Positions 34,696-43,949 of a DNA stretch of 64,000 bases are shown one piece after another. Within the stretch, counting starts at the first letter, position 1, and each line of letters opens with the position of its first letter. The notes under the pieces are model-generated. The model made no database searches, was not told the DNA's origin, and saw nothing but the letters and a program-made list of their open reading frames with translations. The stretch is from Taibaiella helva (GTDB taxonomy: Bacteria; Bacteroidota; Bacteroidia; Chitinophagales; Chitinophagaceae): positions 310,001 through 374,000 of the forward strand of contig NZ_QUZZ01000001.1 of the NCBI RefSeq assembly GCF_003545695.1. The letters run 5' to 3'. The translations under genes were made by a program, and so were the position numbers.

Positions 34696-35499
34696 CTACT
34701 CCTGCGGCAGCCGGTACAGCTCCAGCCGGTCGGTAAACAGGAGGTAGAGCCTGCCGCGCTCAATGCGGGCGTCGATGAAGTCGGCTTGTGGCGGCAGGGG
34801 TATGGTTTTCAGGCTCAGGGTCCGCAGATCATAGGCCCGCAGGCTGTCGGCATCCTTATATACCAGCTGTGTGCCAAAGGCCTGCAGCTGCCGCACACCC
34901 TTTATCTCGAGCATATTGAGGTAGCTGGCGAAGCGGTCGAAAGTATAGATCCCTTTCGAGGAGTCGCAGAGGAATACCCGCGAATCGCGCTCCAGCAAAG
35001 CCGTAGGGCGGGGAACCTCGGCCAGCTCCTGGCGCATATCGTTGCTGGTATTGGTCACGCTCAGCTGGTCGTCGATCTTTTTGAGGCGGGCATTCACAAA
35101 GTCGTACACCCAAATGCGGCCGTCGGCCGACATACCTACGGCTGGCGCGTTGAAAATGCTGAGCTTTTTAAGGTCCAGCTCATTTTTTACCGACAGCATT
35201 TTGTCGAGCAGCACTACCTTGGAAAAATTGGGATAGTAAAGCAGTATCCTCAGCGGGTTGGTCGCATCTACCCATAGAAGGTCGCCGTTCTGTATGCTGC
35301 GAAAATTGCCGGTGCTGTCGCCATCCGGGCTGTAACGGATCAGGCCGTTGTCCTGGCGAACCAGATAGACATTACCCAGCTCGTCGGTAGCGATCAGCCG
35401 TGCATGGTCCGAAGGGATGGAACGGATCAGCTCCTGCGCAGGGGCAGCAGCCGGAGCCAGGAGGAGCAGCAGACAGATGGATTGCAGGTAAGTGCGCAC
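34696..35499 (-). CDS. Secreted beta-propeller-like protein of unknown function
   Basis: The likely start is GTG at 35499 giving VRTYLQSICLLLLLAPAAAPA (a signal peptide); the upstream open frame has no ATG. The 267 residues show repeated short blade-like units such as LIATDELGNVYLVRQ, GMSADGRIWVYDF and LQAFGTQLVYKDADSL, without Cys or an obvious active site. The family is not recognised. It is divergent from the SMR transporter gene. Confidence 0.65.
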   Translation of the reverse strand: MRTYLQSICLLLLLAPAAAPAQELIRSIPSDHARLIATDELGNVYLVRQDNGLIRYSPDGDSTGNFRSIQNGDLLWVDATNPLRILLYYPNFSKVVLLDKMLSVKNELDLKKLSIFNAPAVGMSADGRIWVYDFVNARLKKIDDQLSVTNTSNDMRQELAEVPRPTALLERDSRVFLCDSSKGIYTFDRFASYLNMLEIKGVRQLQAFGTQLVYKDADSLRAYDLRTLSLKTIPLPPQADFIDARIERGRLYLLFTDRLELYRLPQE

Positions 35500-35586
35500 A
35501 GATATAATTTTATCAATTTCAAAAATACCAAATTCTCCGGTGCCTGGGGAATAAGCTACCTTTGTCCCGCTCAAAAAAGAAAAGCT

Positions 35587-35922
35587 ATGAACTGGATCAT
35601 TCTGATTATCGCGGGATTATTCGAGGTAGGCTTTACCACCTGTCTTGGGAAAGCCAATCAAAGCAACGGCTCAGCCTTCGCCCTCTGGCTCACCGGTTTT
35701 TTCGTCTCTCTTACTTTGAGCATGTATCTCCTCTACAAGGCTACTTCCGGGCCGGGAGCGCTGCCGCTGGGTTCGGGCTATGCCGTATGGACCGGTATCG
35801 GCGCCGTAGGCACTGTGCTGATGGGGATTTTCTTCTTTAAAGAGCCGGTAACCTTCTGGCGTATCTTCTTTATTTTTACTTTGATTGGTTCGGTGATTGG
35901 CCTGAAGGTAGTGTCTCATTGA
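35587..35922 (+). CDS. Small multidrug resistance (SMR) family transporter
   Basis: The 111-residue protein has four membrane helices and the conserved essential glutamate in helix 1 ([21 protein letters not shown]13), with [18 protein letters not shown] in helix 3. Members exchange protons for guanidinium ions (Gdx/SugE) or quaternary cations (EmrE/QacE). The subtype cannot be fixed here. A -7-like TACCTTTG lies at 35557-35564. Its 3' end overlaps lptB by 47 nt on the opposite strand. Confidence 0.9.
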   Translation: MNWIILIIAGLFEVGFTTCLGKANQSNGSAFALWLTGFFVSLTLSMYLLYKATSGPGALPLGSGYAVWTGIGAVGTVLMGIFFFKEPVTFWRIFFIFTLIGSVIGLKVVSH

Positions 35923-36685
35923 TTTTTTCCAGGGCCTCTTCATGTAGCCAGTCTTTGCGTTTCAGCACGAAATCGCGGCCCAGGTAGAGCGTTTTCACCT
36001 GCTCATCGGTCGCGAGCTCTTCGGCTGTACCGGCTTTCAGCAGCTTTCCTTCAAACATAAGGTAAGCGCGATCGGTGATGGATAAAGTCTCGGTCACGTT
36101 GTGATCGGTGATGAGGATACCAATGTCTTTATACTTAAGCCGGGCCACAATGCCCTGGATATCCTCTACGGCAATAGGATCGATGCCGGCAAAAGGCTCA
36201 TCAAGCAAAATGAATTTGGGGTTTACGGCCAGGGCGCGCGCAATCTCGGTTCTGCGGCGCTCGCCACCGCTGAGCACATCGCCGGGGCTTTTGCGCACAT
36301 GGCCCAGCCGGAACTCGGCAAGCAAGCTTTCCAGCTTGTCTTTTTGCTCTTTACGGGTAAGCTTTGTCATCTGTAATACCGCGGTAATATTGTCTTCCAC
36401 AGAAAGCTTACGAAATACCGAAGCCTCCTGCGGCAGGTAGCCGATGCCCATTTGTGCCCGCTTGTACATAGGGAGCTTGGTAATGTTGACATCGTTGAGG
36501 AATACTTCACCCTCATCGGGCTTCACCAGGCCCACCACCATGTAGAAGGATGTCGTCTTGCCCGCGCCATTGGGGCCCAGCAATCCCACGATCTCTCCCT
36601 GGGAAACTTCGATGGTACTTTTGTTGACCACGGTACGGCCCCGGTAGCGTTTGATGAGGTCTACGGTATGAATTCTTTCTTTCAA
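35876..36685 (-). CDS. lptB: LPS export ABC transporter ATP-binding protein LptB
   Basis: The start is TTG at 36685 ([17 protein letters not shown]); no in-frame ATG or GTG occurs upstream before the promoter. The ATPase has Walker [11 protein letters not shown], signature LSGGERRR, Walker [12 protein letters not shown] and the H-loop ILITDHN, and is near the usual LptB length, with a C-terminal tail of about 25 residues ([20 protein letters not shown] onward). That tail runs into the convergent SMR gene. LptB drives LPS transport from the inner membrane through LptFG. No lptA, lptC or lptFG gene is nearby. Confidence 0.92.
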   Translation of the reverse strand: MKERIHTVDLIKRYRGRTVVNKSTIEVSQGEIVGLLGPNGAGKTTSFYMVVGLVKPDEGEVFLNDVNITKLPMYKRAQMGIGYLPQEASVFRKLSVEDNITAVLQMTKLTRKEQKDKLESLLAEFRLGHVRKSPGDVLSGGERRRTEIARALAVNPKFILLDEPFAGIDPIAVEDIQGIVARLKYKDIGILITDHNVTETLSITDRAYLMFEGKLLKAGTAEELATDEQVKTLYLGRDFVLKRKDWLHEEALEKINETLPSGQSPNQSK

Positions 36686-36720
36686 AATGCTAATAATGCC
36701 TGCGGCTTTTGTCTTTCCTG

Positions 36721-36752
36721 CAAAAATAATAGGTTTAACGAAGGGCGGCTAA
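36721..36752 (-). promoter_or_regulatory. Probable lptB promoter
   Basis: On the minus strand TTAG (36749-36752), 20 nt, TATTTTTG (36721-36728): the -7 box is exact and the -33 box has one mismatch. It supports the TTG start by leaving about a 30-nt leader. Confidence 0.5.
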
Positions 36753-36861
36753 CTTTTATTACGCCAGAGTAAGGGGAGGGGCAAGAAAACAAATTCTCCC
36801 GCTGGTCTTATCGCTTTTTCCTACTTTTAAGCCCTGTTTTGAAAAATTGACAAGCCATATT

Positions 36862-38952
36862 ATGAAAAAAACGCAACTAGGAATGATGTTACTTTCCGGA
36901 ATACTCCTGTTTTCGGCCTGTGGCGAAAATAAAGGCGGTGAAGCGGGCGGCAGCGAACAAAAGAAGGAAGCTGCAGGCTACGATCCCAACTTCAAGGTAA
37001 ATGCAGAGGCCTTTGCCGATCTGCAATTGCTGCGCTACCAGGTGCCTGGCTTCAACGAGCTGTCGCTGCAGCAAAAGACGCTGGCCTACTACCTGTACGA
37101 GGCAGCGCTGGCTGGCCGGGATATCTATTACGACCAGGCAGGTAAGTATGGGCTTACCCTGCGTAAAACCATAGAGGCCGTTTATGGCACCTATAAAGGC
37201 GACAAGAGCAGTGAAGACTGGAAGAAGTTCCAGGAATACGCCGGCCGCGTTTGGTTCAGCACGGGTAACCACCATCACTATTCCAAAGACAAATTCGTTC
37301 CGGAGTGCTCGTTTGAATACTTCTCTGAACTGGTGAAGAACAGCGACCAGAGCAAGCTGCCGCTGGACCAGGACGAAACGGTAGATGCCTTTCTTACCCG
37401 TATGAAGCCTGTGATCTTCGATATGAAATTTGCGCCGAAGATGGTCGACCTCAGGGCGGGTATTGACAACGTGGTGAACTCTTCCGTGAACTTTTACGAA
37501 GGCGTAACCCAGAAAGAGGTCGAAGCATTCTACGGCGACGCTGCTAAATTCCCGCATAGCGACCGCGAGCCGGAGTGGGGCCTCAACAGCAAGCTGATGA
37601 AAGAAAATGGCCAGATCGTAGAAAAGACATGGAAGGTGGGCGGCATGTACGACGCGTCGCTGCAGAAAGTGGTTTACTGGCTGGAAAAAGCCGTGGGCGT
37701 AGCGGAGAATGAGCAGCAAAAGAAAGCCCTTTCCTTGCTGGTGGAATATTATAAGACCGGCGACCTGCATAAATGGGATGAATACAACATCGCCTGGGTG
37801 GCCGACACTGCCAGCCGTATCGATGCGAGCCTGGGATTTATCGAAGTGTATAACGATCCCATCGGTAAAAAGGGAAGCTTCGAAAGCGTAGTATCCCTGA
37901 AGGATATGGAAACGACCAAGAAGATCGCCGCTATTGCCAAAGAAGCCCAATGGTTTGAAGACAATTCGCCCCTGATGCCGGAGCATAAGAAAAAGCAGGT
38001 AAAAGGTATCTCGGCAAAAGCCATTACCGTGATCGTAGAGTCGGGCGATGCTGCGCCCAGTACCCCTATCGGCATCAACCTGCCTAACTCCGACTGGTTA
38101 AGGAAAGAGCATGGCTCCAAATCGGTATCGCTCAGCAATATCGTGCATGCCTACAATGAATCCAGCGCCGGCAGTGGTATGCTGGACGAATTCGTAGCCG
38201 ATCCGGCTAAGCTGAAACGTATGAAGGAGCTCGGCAACCTGGCCAGCGATCTGCATACCGATATGCACGAGTGTATCGGTCACGCTTCGGGCCAGATCAA
38301 TCCTGGTGTACGTACGCCCGACAAGACGCTGAAGAACTACGCTTCCTGCCTGGAAGAAGCCCGTGCCGATCTTGTAGGCCTGTATTATATTATGGACCCC
38401 AAACTGGTAGAGATCGGTGTAATGCCTTCGCTGGAAGTAGGCAAAGCCGGTTATGACAACTATATGATGAATGGCCTGATGACCCAGCTGACCCGCATCA
38501 AGCTTGGCGACAAGATCGAGGAAGCGCATATGCGCAACCGCGCCCTTAACGCCTATTGGGTATACGAAAAAGGGAAAAAGGACAATGTCGTTGCGTTCAT
38601 TAAGAAGGATGGCAAGACCTATGTGCAGATCAACGATTATGAGAAGCTGCGCGTGCTTTTCGGCGAGCTGTTGAAGGAGATCCAGCGCATCAAGTCCGAA
38701 GGCGACTTCAACGCTGGTAAAGCGCTGGTGGAAACCTATGGTGTAAAAGTAAACCCCGAGCTGCATAAAGAAGTGCTGGACCGTTACAATAAGCTGAACC
38801 TGAAACCTTACAAAGGATTTATCCAGCCTCGCCTGGTGCCGAAGATGGAAGGAGATAAGATTGTAGATGTAACGGTAGAATACCCTGCTTCTTTCTACGA
38901 GCAGATGATGGAATATGCGAAAAACTACTCCCTGCTGCCTGTTAAGAACTAG
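36862..38952 (+). CDS. Dipeptidyl-peptidase III-like zinc metallopeptidase lipoprotein (M49)
   Basis: The ATG at 36862 is chosen over an in-frame TTG five codons upstream. The 696 residues start with a lipoprotein signal ending SAC (LLFSAC, GENKGG), then a large alpha-helical lobe and the zinc site HECIGH (H469, E470, H474), with the third ligand in SCLEEARADLVGLYYI. The six-residue HExxxH spacing is the hallmark of DPP III, which removes dipeptides from the N-terminus of peptides. Membrane attachment suggests trimming of incoming peptides in the periplasm or at the surface. No operon partner is seen. Confidence 0.9.
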   Translation: MKKTQLGMMLLSGILLFSACGENKGGEAGGSEQKKEAAGYDPNFKVNAEAFADLQLLRYQVPGFNELSLQQKTLAYYLYEAALAGRDIYYDQAGKYGLTLRKTIEAVYGTYKGDKSSEDWKKFQEYAGRVWFSTGNHHHYSKDKFVPECSFEYFSELVKNSDQSKLPLDQDETVDAFLTRMKPVIFDMKFAPKMVDLRAGIDNVVNSSVNFYEGVTQKEVEAFYGDAAKFPHSDREPEWGLNSKLMKENGQIVEKTWKVGGMYDASLQKVVYWLEKAVGVAENEQQKKALSLLVEYYKTGDLHKWDEYNIAWVADTASRIDASLGFIEVYNDPIGKKGSFESVVSLKDMETTKKIAAIAKEAQWFEDNSPLMPEHKKKQVKGISAKAITVIVESGDAAPSTPIGINLPNSDWLRKEHGSKSVSLSNIVHAYNESSAGSGMLDEFVADPAKLKRMKELGNLASDLHTDMHECIGHASGQINPGVRTPDKTLKNYASCLEEARADLVGLYYIMDPKLVEIGVMPSLEVGKAGYDNYMMNGLMTQLTRIKLGDKIEEAHMRNRALNAYWVYEKGKKDNVVAFIKKDGKTYVQINDYEKLRVLFGELLKEIQRIKSEGDFNAGKALVETYGVKVNPELHKEVLDRYNKLNLKPYKGFIQPRLVPKMEGDKIVDVTVEYPASFYEQMMEYAKNYSLLPVKN

Positions 38953-38979
38953 ATAAATAAAACAGTTTTTTATGATGTA

Positions 38980-39006
38980 AGCCCCGGGTAAATACCTGGG
39001 GCTTTC
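38980..39006 (+). terminator. Hairpin 3' of the DPP III gene
   Basis: agccccgggta pairs with tacctggggct with one mismatch, followed by a short T-run (tttctcc). It is a probable but not strong terminator. Confidence 0.6.
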
Positions 39007-39039
39007 TCCTTTCCTGCAGGGTTATTTTATTGTCATAAG

Positions 39040-39071
39040 TTTGTAAATTCCTGCAAGTTGCCCTACTTTTG
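39040..39071 (+). promoter_or_regulatory. Promoter of the nuo operon
   Basis: TTTG (39040-39043), 20 nt, TACTTTTG (39064-39071): an exact consensus match 36 nt upstream of the nuoA start. A possible internal -7 box also occurs before nuoH (TACTTTTG at 48324-48331), but its -33 partner is poor. Confidence 0.8.
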
Positions 39072-39106
39072 TATGTTGGTACAGTTCATTTCAACCGATT
39101 GCATTT

Positions 39107-39502
39107 ATGAGTACACTTTTCCTGGCAGCTGAAGCGACTAAAAGCGCAAGCAGTTTTATGCCTGTGGCGGTACAGTTGCTGATCGCCATTGGTTTTGTTG
39201 CGATTATGATGATCGCTTCGCACCTCTTGGGGCCCAAGCGCCGCACCAGCGACAAGCTGATCAACTTTGAAAGCGGTATCCCCTCTATCGGCAATGCCAG
39301 GCAGCCCATGGCGGTAAAATACTTCCTGGTCGCTATCTTGTTCGTGCTGTTCGATGTGGAGGTCATCTTCTTCTATCCCTATGCTGTCAATTTCAGGGCC
39401 TTGGGAACAGAAGGCTTTTACGCCGTGCTTATGTTCGTTGCGTTCTTCTTCTGCGGCTTCTTCTATATCATCAAGAAGGGTGCATTGAAGTGGGAAGACT
39501 AA
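39107..39502 (+). CDS. nuoA: NADH-quinone oxidoreductase subunit A
   Basis: The 131-residue membrane protein has three helices and the conserved FESGIPSIGNARQPMAVKYF loop followed by FVLFDVEVIFFYPYA, the family signature with the FDVE motif in helix 2. It is the first gene of the nuo operon, directly after a consensus promoter. Subunit A belongs to the membrane arm near the quinone entrance. A 149-nt AT-rich spacer to nuoB holds a small gtacca/tggtac hairpin (39536-39557) and no gene. Confidence 0.95.
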   Translation: MSTLFLAAEATKSASSFMPVAVQLLIAIGFVAIMMIASHLLGPKRRTSDKLINFESGIPSIGNARQPMAVKYFLVAILFVLFDVEVIFFYPYAVNFRALGTEGFYAVLMFVAFFFCGFFYIIKKGALKWED

Positions 39503-39651
39503 TGAACAATAAAGTCAAAATAGAAAAATCAAAAAGTACCAGCTGTTTTGATGGTACGTTTTGGATGACAAAAAGAAGTCAAAATGAAAAAGAGAGAGAA
39601 GGATTGTGCTGTTGGATTTGAATTTTACATTTTGAATTTTAAATTAAAATT

Positions 39652-40221
39652 ATGGGACGTCCGGTTCAATATAACGAGAATAGTAAAGTAATCCTTGCCG
39701 ATATACCGGAAGGCTATAGCGGGGAAGGGTTTATGGCCACCAAGTTTGACCAGGTGATCGGCCTGGCCAGGGCCAATTCACTCTGGCCTTTACCTTTTGC
39801 CACCTCCTGTTGCGGTATCGAATTTATGGCGACTATGGGCGCCAACTACGACCTGGCCCGCTTCGGTTCGGAGCGTATGGGTTTTACGCCCCGCCAGTGC
39901 GATATGCTGCTGGTGGCCGGTACCATCGCTAAAAAGATGGCGCCGATCCTGCGCCAGGTATACCTGCAGATGGCCGAGCCCCGCTGGGTGATCGCTATCG
40001 GCGCCTGTGCCAGCAGCGGCGGTATATTCGATTCTTACCCTGTGCTGCAGGGTATCGACCAGGTCATTCCCGTAGATGTATATGTACCCGGTTGTCCGCC
40101 CCGTCCCGAAGGAATACTGGACGGCGTGCTCAAGCTGCAGGACATCGTCAAGCACGAAAGCCTGCGCCGCCGCCACAGCGAGCAATACAAAGGCCTGCTG
40201 AGCGAGTACGGCATTCAATAA
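39652..40221 (+). CDS. nuoB: NADH-quinone oxidoreductase subunit B (N2 cluster)
   Basis: The 189-residue protein binds cluster N2: ATSCCGIEFM, then VAGTIAKKMAPILRQVY, IGACASSGGIFDSY and VPGCPPRPE supply the four cysteines, including the adjacent CC pair. It passes electrons to quinone. It follows nuoA and precedes nuoC by 31 nt. Confidence 0.96.
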   Translation: MGRPVQYNENSKVILADIPEGYSGEGFMATKFDQVIGLARANSLWPLPFATSCCGIEFMATMGANYDLARFGSERMGFTPRQCDMLLVAGTIAKKMAPILRQVYLQMAEPRWVIAIGACASSGGIFDSYPVLQGIDQVIPVDVYVPGCPPRPEGILDGVLKLQDIVKHESLRRRHSEQYKGLLSEYGIQ

Positions 40222-40252
40222 CTCATTTTCTGATACCGGAGGATACTTCGAT

Positions 40253-40750
40253 ATGACCAACGAACAATTAAAAGAACTGCTTTCCGCAAAATTTCCAGAG
40301 CTGAGCGAGTGGGATGAATCCTACGGCCTGCTCAGCGTCAGGGTGCCTGCGGCAAAGAACCTGGAGCTCTTACAGTTTTTATACAATGACCCGGCGATGC
40401 AATTCCAGTTCCTGACCGACCTGACCGGCATCCATTACCCTGACAGGGCCGGCGAAGAGCTGTGCGTGGTATATCACCTGCACAACCTGGTAGCGAACAT
40501 CCGCATTCGGGTAAAGGTCTATGTACCGGTAGCCGCTCCCGACGTCTACAGCGCCACTCCGGTATTTTCCGGGGCTAACTGGATGGAAAGGGAAACCTAC
40601 GATTTCTTCGGCATCAACTTTATCGGGCACCCCAACCTCACCCGCATCCTGAATGTGGATGAAATGGACTACTTCCCTATGCGTAAGGAATACCCGATGG
40701 AAGATCCTACCCGTACCGATAAAGACGACGAAATGTTTGGAAGAGGCTAG
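40253..40750 (+). CDS. nuoC: NADH-quinone oxidoreductase subunit C
   Basis: 165 residues, matching the 30-kDa subunit: FLTDLTGIHYPDRAGEEL and the C-terminal ERETYDFFGINFIGHPNLTR signature, followed by RKEYPMED. It starts with a visible purine-rich Shine-Dalgarno-like GGAGG (40239-40243), rare in this window. nuoC and nuoD are separate genes rather than fused. Confidence 0.95.
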   Translation: MTNEQLKELLSAKFPELSEWDESYGLLSVRVPAAKNLELLQFLYNDPAMQFQFLTDLTGIHYPDRAGEELCVVYHLHNLVANIRIRVKVYVPVAAPDVYSATPVFSGANWMERETYDFFGINFIGHPNLTRILNVDEMDYFPMRKEYPMEDPTRTDKDDEMFGRG

Positions 40751-40796
40751 GCCTTTTTGAAAAATTAATATAAGAATTGTCAACCGCAGCATAGAA

Positions 40797-42011
40797 ATGA
40801 CGGAACATCATATAAAGCTTGCCGAGGATTCGCTGGAGAAACAGACGACCACGATCAATGTGGGGCCTACGCATCCGGCTACCCACGGCGTGTTTCAGAA
40901 TATTATGGAGATCGACGGCGAGCGCGTGCTGAGCACCGTGCCCACCATCGGATACATCCACAGGGCATTTGAAAAGATTGCCGAACGCCGTCCGTATTAC
41001 CAGATCACGCCGCTTACCGATCGCCTCAACTATTGCTCGGCGCCCATCAACAACATCGGCTGGCACCTGACCATCGAAAAGCTGGTGGGCATGGATATTC
41101 CCAAGCGGGTGCAGTACCTGAGGGTGATCATTATGGAGCTGGCCCGTATCGCCGACCACCTGGTCTGCAACTCGGTGATCGCGGTAGATACCGGCGCCCT
41201 CACTCCCTTTACTTACGTATTTCAGTGGCGCGAGAAGATTTACGAGATCTACGAAGAGATCTGCGGCTCCCGCCTCACCACCAACATCGGCCGTATCGGC
41301 GGCTTCGAGCGCAACTTTACCGATATCGCCTGGCAGAAGATCGATGCTTTCGTCGACGGGTTCCCCAAAATGCTGAAGGAGTTCGAGGCCTTGCTCGATC
41401 GTAACCGCATCTTCATGGATCGCTGTATCGGTGCTGGTCCTATCAGTGCAGAGCGTGCGCTCAACTACAGCTTTACCGGTCCTAACCTGCGTGCCGCCGG
41501 CGTCGATTACGATGTACGCGTACATGCACCTTACTCCTCATACGAAGAATTTGATTTCAATATACCTGTAGGTACTGCAGGCGATGTGTATGATCGCTAC
41601 CTGGTGCGTAATAAAGAAATGTGGGAGAGCCTCAGCATTGTGAAGCAGGCCCTGGAAAAGTTGAAAGGATTAGATCCTTCTGTTTACCATGCCGATGCAC
41701 CGGATTTTTACCTGCCCGAAAAAGCGGCGGTATATACCCGCATGGAAGCGCTGATCTATCACTTTAAGATCATTATGGGCGAAACCGATCTGCCGGCAGG
41801 CGAGGTTTACCATTCGGTAGAAGGCGCCAACGGGGAGCTGGGTTATTACCTCATCAGCGATGGTGGCCGCAGCCCTTACCGCCTGCACTTCCGCCGTCCC
41901 TGCTTTATCTATTACCAGGCCTTCCCCGAGATGGTTTCGGGCGGCCTGCTCAGCGATGCGATCATTGCCCTGAGCTCGCTCAATGTGATCGCGGGAGAGC
42001 TGGATGCATAA
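40797..42011 (+). CDS. nuoD: NADH-quinone oxidoreductase subunit D
   Basis: The 404-residue 49-kDa subunit has VGPTHPATHGVFQN at the start and IGYIHRAFEKIAERR, the conserved quinone-site histidines among them. The C-terminus ends with ALSSLNVIAGELDA, close to the usual FDxVMGExDR-type end. It forms the quinone-binding chamber with NuoB. The next gene (42028) is not a nuo gene. Confidence 0.95.
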   Translation: MTEHHIKLAEDSLEKQTTTINVGPTHPATHGVFQNIMEIDGERVLSTVPTIGYIHRAFEKIAERRPYYQITPLTDRLNYCSAPINNIGWHLTIEKLVGMDIPKRVQYLRVIIMELARIADHLVCNSVIAVDTGALTPFTYVFQWREKIYEIYEEICGSRLTTNIGRIGGFERNFTDIAWQKIDAFVDGFPKMLKEFEALLDRNRIFMDRCIGAGPISAERALNYSFTGPNLRAAGVDYDVRVHAPYSSYEEFDFNIPVGTAGDVYDRYLVRNKEMWESLSIVKQALEKLKGLDPSVYHADAPDFYLPEKAAVYTRMEALIYHFKIIMGETDLPAGEVYHSVEGANGELGYYLISDGGRSPYRLHFRRPCFIYYQAFPEMVSGGLLSDAIIALSSLNVIAGELDA

Positions 42012-42027
42012 TTAAAGAAATAGTATT

Positions 42028-42249
42028 ATGAAGACCCGGGAAATGGAACATATTGTGCGTACTGGCTCTTTTGCTGAAGCCGAAGAGCAGGAAATTGCAT
42101 ATTATGCCTCGATCAACTGGAAAGAGAGTGTTGCGGTGGCAGAGGAATTGAGAAGAAGCATTTGGAGTGAAGCCTATAGGAACAGGGAACAAGTAGCACA
42201 TATTGTAAAAAAGGCAGTGTTAACCGACAGGCAGGATGATATTGAATGA
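42028..42249 (+). CDS. Small protein of unknown function, putative antitoxin-like partner
   Basis: The 73-residue charged helical protein (MKTREMEHIVRTGSFAEAEE, QEIAYYASINWKESVAVAEE, LRRSIWSEAYRNREQVAHIV) is not recognised by family. It sits between nuoD and nuoE. Its last 8 nt overlap the start of the following nucleotidyltransferase, as in two-gene toxin-antitoxin operons. Base composition is visibly more AT-rich than the nuo genes, suggesting transfer. A toxin-antitoxin function is inference. Confidence 0.6.
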   Translation: MKTREMEHIVRTGSFAEAEEQEIAYYASINWKESVAVAEELRRSIWSEAYRNREQVAHIVKKAVLTDRQDDIE

Positions 42250-42702
42250 GAACTTTACCGAGTTTATCAACTTGCTGAATAAGCACCAGGTCCGTTACGC
42301 ACTTGTTGGAGGATGGGCTGTGATTTTTGAAGGCTACAGCAGAACCACAGGGGATATTGACTTTCTTGTTGAAGAACAGAGGAAAATGCAGAGCGGATGT
42401 TGGCGGTGATCAAAGCTTTTTGGGGGTCGACAATTGGTTTTGATAAAAGCGATTTTCTGAAGGAAGACAATGTGATTATGATGGGACGTCCTCCTTTTAG
42501 AATTGATATTCTAACTTCTTTGTCGGGAGTTACCTTTGAAGAAGTTTATAGTAACAGTAGATTATATACGGAAGATGACTTTGAGGTTTATTGTATCCAT
42601 ATCAATGAACTGATCAGAAATAAGAAATCAAGCGGAAGACTTAAAGATCTTGCAGACGCAGAAATGCTTGAAAAAATTCTAAGAAAAAGAAATAGCAAAT
42701 GA
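42242..42702 (+). pseudogene. Minimal nucleotidyltransferase disrupted by a frameshift
   Basis: Reading from TTG at 42242 gives LNENFTEFINLLNKHQVRYA and LVGGWAVIFEGYSRTTGDID, a nucleotidyltransferase core with GGWA and DID, ending early at 42407-42409. The continuation (AERMLAVIKAFWGSTIGFDK, RPPFRIDILTSLSGVTFEEV, LIRNKKSSGRLKDLADAEML) is in another frame, open to 42702. Insertion of one A into the AAAA run at 42383-42386 would restore a single 154-residue protein. It may therefore be a pseudogene, a sequencing error or a phase-variable or recoded gene. The stop overlaps the nuoE start. Confidence 0.75.
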
Positions 42703-43196
42703 GCATTCAGTTTTCACAGGAAAAACTTGATAAAGTTAAAGAGATCATCGCCCGTTATCCCGAAGGGAAGCAGAAAAGCGCGTTGATCCCTTTGCTGCAT
42801 TTGGCGCAGGAAGAATTTGGCGGATGGCTGGATGTGCCGGTAATGGATTATGTCGCAAGCCTGCTGCACATTTTGCCGATCGAAGTCTACGAGGTAGCTA
42901 CCTTCTACACCATGTTCAACATGAAGCCGGTGGGCAAATATGTGCTGGAGGTATGCCGTACGGGTCCCTGTATGCTACGCGGCAGCGACCAGATCATCGA
43001 TCATATCAAAACTAAGCTGTCGATCAAAGAGGGAGAAACCTCGGCCGACGGCCTGTTTACCCTAAAGCCTGCGGAGTGCCTGGGCGCCTGTGGCTATGCC
43101 CCGATGATGCAGCTGGGCAAGCATTTCAGGGAAAATCTGACTGTAGAAAAAGTGGATACTCTGTTGGAAGAGCTTAAAGCCAACGCGAAAAACTGA
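42699..43196 (+). CDS. nuoE: NADH-quinone oxidoreductase subunit E
   Basis: The 165-residue 24-kDa subunit has the thioredoxin-like 2Fe-2S domain: EVATFYTMFNMKPVGKY, CRTGPCMLRG with the first two cysteines, and AECLGACGYAPMMQ with the second two. It accepts electrons as cluster N1a beside NuoF. Its ATG overlaps the end of the frameshifted nucleotidyltransferase by 4 nt, so its translation may depend on reading through that gene. Confidence 0.95.
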   Translation: MSIQFSQEKLDKVKEIIARYPEGKQKSALIPLLHLAQEEFGGWLDVPVMDYVASLLHILPIEVYEVATFYTMFNMKPVGKYVLEVCRTGPCMLRGSDQIIDHIKTKLSIKEGETSADGLFTLKPAECLGACGYAPMMQLGKHFRENLTVEKVDTLLEELKANAKN

Positions 43197-43201
43197 GTGC
43201 T

Positions 43202-43909
43202 ATGACCGTGGATGAAGTAATGTCGCAACTGCAGCAGCTGGGCACCGAACAAACCCGCAAAACCTGGCGCAATCATGGCGCCAAAGGGGAAATATTCGGC
43301 GTGAAGATCGGTGACATGAAGGTCATTCAGAAGAAAATAAAGCGTGACCAGGAGCTGGCGTTGGAATTGTATAAGACGGGCAATGCAGATGCGATGTACT
43401 TTGCCGGCCTCATCTGCGACCCGAAGCAAATGACCAGAAAGCAATTGCAGGAATGGGCTCAAAAGGCCAACTGGCATATGCTGAGCGAATACACCGTAGC
43501 CTGGGCGGCAACAGAAAGCTCCTATGGCCATGAGCTGGCGATGGAATGGATCGATTCGGACAATGATGTGCTGCAGTCGACAGGGTGGAGCACTTATGCA
43601 AACCTGCTGGCTTATAAAAAAGATGAAGAGCTTGATCTTCCTGAAATAAAGAAACTCCTGGCGAGAATTGCCAAAACAATTCACAACCAGGGCGAGCGCT
43701 CGAAGTATACCATGAACGGATTTGTAATTGCAGCAGGCAGCTATATACAATCTTTAGTGGAAGAGGCAAAGAAAACCGGGAAGGCTATAGGGACAGTGAG
43801 TGTGGATATGGGCGGTACTGCGTGCAAGGTGCCGGATGTTGTACCCTACATCGAAAAGATGGAAGCGACGGGTAGGATAGGGAAGAAAAAGAAAACGGTA
43901 TTTTGCTAA
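43202..43909 (+). CDS. AlkD-like DNA alkylation repair protein
   Basis: The 235-residue all-helical HEAT-like protein contains IFGVKIGDMKVIQKKIK, LALELYKTGNADAMYFAGLI, NWHMLSEYTVAWAATESSYG and GWSTYANLLA, patterns of the DNA alkylation repair (AlkD/AlkC-type) family, which removes alkylated bases by bending DNA. It begins 5 nt after the nuoE stop and so is part of the nuo transcript. It is unrelated to respiration. Confidence 0.85.
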   Translation: MTVDEVMSQLQQLGTEQTRKTWRNHGAKGEIFGVKIGDMKVIQKKIKRDQELALELYKTGNADAMYFAGLICDPKQMTRKQLQEWAQKANWHMLSEYTVAWAATESSYGHELAMEWIDSDNDVLQSTGWSTYANLLAYKKDEELDLPEIKKLLARIAKTIHNQGERSKYTMNGFVIAAGSYIQSLVEEAKKTGKAIGTVSVDMGGTACKVPDVVPYIEKMEATGRIGKKKKTVFC

Positions 43910-43949
43910 AGAAGAATGCCATTATACTTTGCCTTTTTTAATTTTTTGA

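Noticed and set aside
42383-42390. Programmed frameshift in the nucleotidyltransferase
   Set aside because: Four A's do not form a standard slippery heptamer with good re-pairing; a one-base deletion or sequencing error is simpler, though not excluded.
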